64,000 nucleotides of DNA. Source: CAZDQL01 sp964507325 (GTDB lineage: Bacteria > Planctomycetota > UBA1135 > GCA-002686595). The translations under genes and the position numbers were made by a program. Positions 63,534 to 64,000 of this stretch are shown here, one piece after another. The notes under the pieces were generated by a model. That model saw nothing but the letters and a program-made list of their open reading frames with translations. It searched no databases and was not told where the DNA came from. Numbering within the stretch: position 1 is the stretch's first letter; each line of letters starts with the position of its first letter. Location of the stretch: contig CAZDQL010000002.1 in NCBI GenBank assembly GCA_964507325.1, positions 62,001 to 126,000 of the forward strand, written 5' to 3'.

Positions 63534-64000
63534 CCCGGCGCGGCGGCGCCGCAGCTCCCACAGGTAGAGGGCTCCCACCCAGTAGGTGATCGTCTCGCGA
63601 AATTCGGAGATGTTGCTGGTCAGGGAGCCGTTGTGGGCCACGCTCTCGTCGAGGTGGTGGCCGATGCGGCTCAAGAGGACCCCCAGGAGCAGGGTCGCCA
63701 GGGTCCAGCGGCTCGGCAGCCAGGGGCGCAGCCGCTCGGGCAACCGCTTGCCGAAGAAGGGCAGGATCCCGAACCCCACCCCGAGCACCACGTTCGACGC
63801 CGACTTGAGGAGGACGTTGAGCGAGCCCTGGTTGTGGAGGTTCACCTTCTCGGCGCCGGTCCACTCCCCGCGGGCCAGGCGCAGGAAGTGGAACCCGTAG
63901 TCGATCTCCTCGAGGAAGACGACGAAGACCAGGCCCGCCACGATGCGCCAGCCCCAGCGGGCGGCCCGCGCGGTCTCGAGGCGGGCACCCCGCCAGGCGA
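63501..64000 (-). CDS. Integral membrane protein, 5' end beyond the window
   Basis: The reverse frame is open from the stop at 63501 to the window edge; about 166 residues are seen. Three or four hydrophobic helices are present, and the segment FLEEIDYGFHFL followed by NLHNQGSLN resembles an EEISWGQ...NLHN pattern that recurs in a family of unknown bacterial membrane proteins. No function is known to me. Its 3' end overlaps the end of hypB by 33 bp in convergent orientation. Confidence 0.65.
   Translation of the reverse strand, partial: AWRGARLETARAARWGWRIVAGLVFVVFLEEIDYGFHFLRLARGEWTGAEKVNLHNQGSLNVLLKSASNVVLGVGFGILPFFGKRLPERLRPWLPSRWTLATLLLGVLLSRIGHHLDESVAHNGSLTSNISEFRETITYWVGALYLWELRRRRAGSGAAGDRSVE

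Overview
The window is very GC-rich and gene-dense. It encodes many secreted or lipoprotein-anchored enzymes (two sulfatase/glycosidase-type hydrolases, a heparinase-like lyase, metallopeptidases, FG-GAP/VCBS and PQQ-type beta-propellers). Many genes sit end to end with ATGA-type overlaps. This repertoire suggests a high-GC environmental bacterium such as a planctomycete or another PVC/Acidobacteriota/Myxococcota-like lineage. No ribosomal marker is present, so the phylum is an inference. A run of 100 Ns (34650-34749) shows the sequence is a scaffold with one gap. I saw no rRNA, tRNA, CRISPR array, transposase or prophage.

Layout. 1-1553: start of a FAD oxidoreductase, divergent from a RidA-like protein. 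1561-10410: an alpha/beta hydrolase coupled to a large TPR/FG-GAP/UnbV protein, divergent from a second very large FG-GAP/UnbV/thioredoxin/TPR protein. That second gene is interrupted only by an in-frame TGA followed, at the spacing of a bacterial SECIS, by a GGUC-loop hairpin; I read it as a selenoprotein. 10427-20721: shikimate kinase, M14 carboxypeptidase, Tat-exported sugar-isomerase-like protein, GT-C membrane glycosyltransferase with a PIG-L deacetylase, PQQ-like lipoprotein, Nif3. 20850-26843: 2-phosphoglycerate kinase-like gene with apgM, acyl-CoA dehydrogenase, SDR, VOC protein, AhpD-Rieske fusion. 26899-29640: a TldD/PmbA protease pair. 29764-36229: secreted glycosidase, sulfatase, phosphodiesterase-fold lipoprotein and a gap-truncated FG-GAP protein. 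36340-47266: surface and glycan genes (asparagine-synthase-like protein, oxidoreductase-epimerase fusion, GT4), two unknown proteins, a Cys-rich repeat lipoprotein and a toroid protein. 47332-52902: M28 peptidase, C45-type hydrolase plus methyltransferase, periplasmic PCMT plus heparinase-like enzyme. 53147-63533: a [NiFe]-hydrogenase locus.

The hydrogenase locus has two divergent operons around a 304-bp region: hypF-hypC-hypD-hypE on the minus strand, and large subunit - small subunit - chemoreceptor - hypA - hypB on the plus strand. All six hyp genes for NiFe(CN)2CO assembly are present. No maturation protease is seen, and the large subunit ends exactly at the His of its C-terminal Cys motif, so none should be needed. 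The chemoreceptor gene overlaps the small-subunit gene by ATGA. Together this suggests a hydrogenase working with a chemoreceptor, possibly an H2-sensing taxis module.

Several genes that start transcription units have a TAnnnT hexamer 6-10 nt before the start codon and no Shine-Dalgarno sequence, which suggests short-leader or leaderless mRNAs; operon-internal genes more often show GGAGG-type sites or stop/start overlaps.
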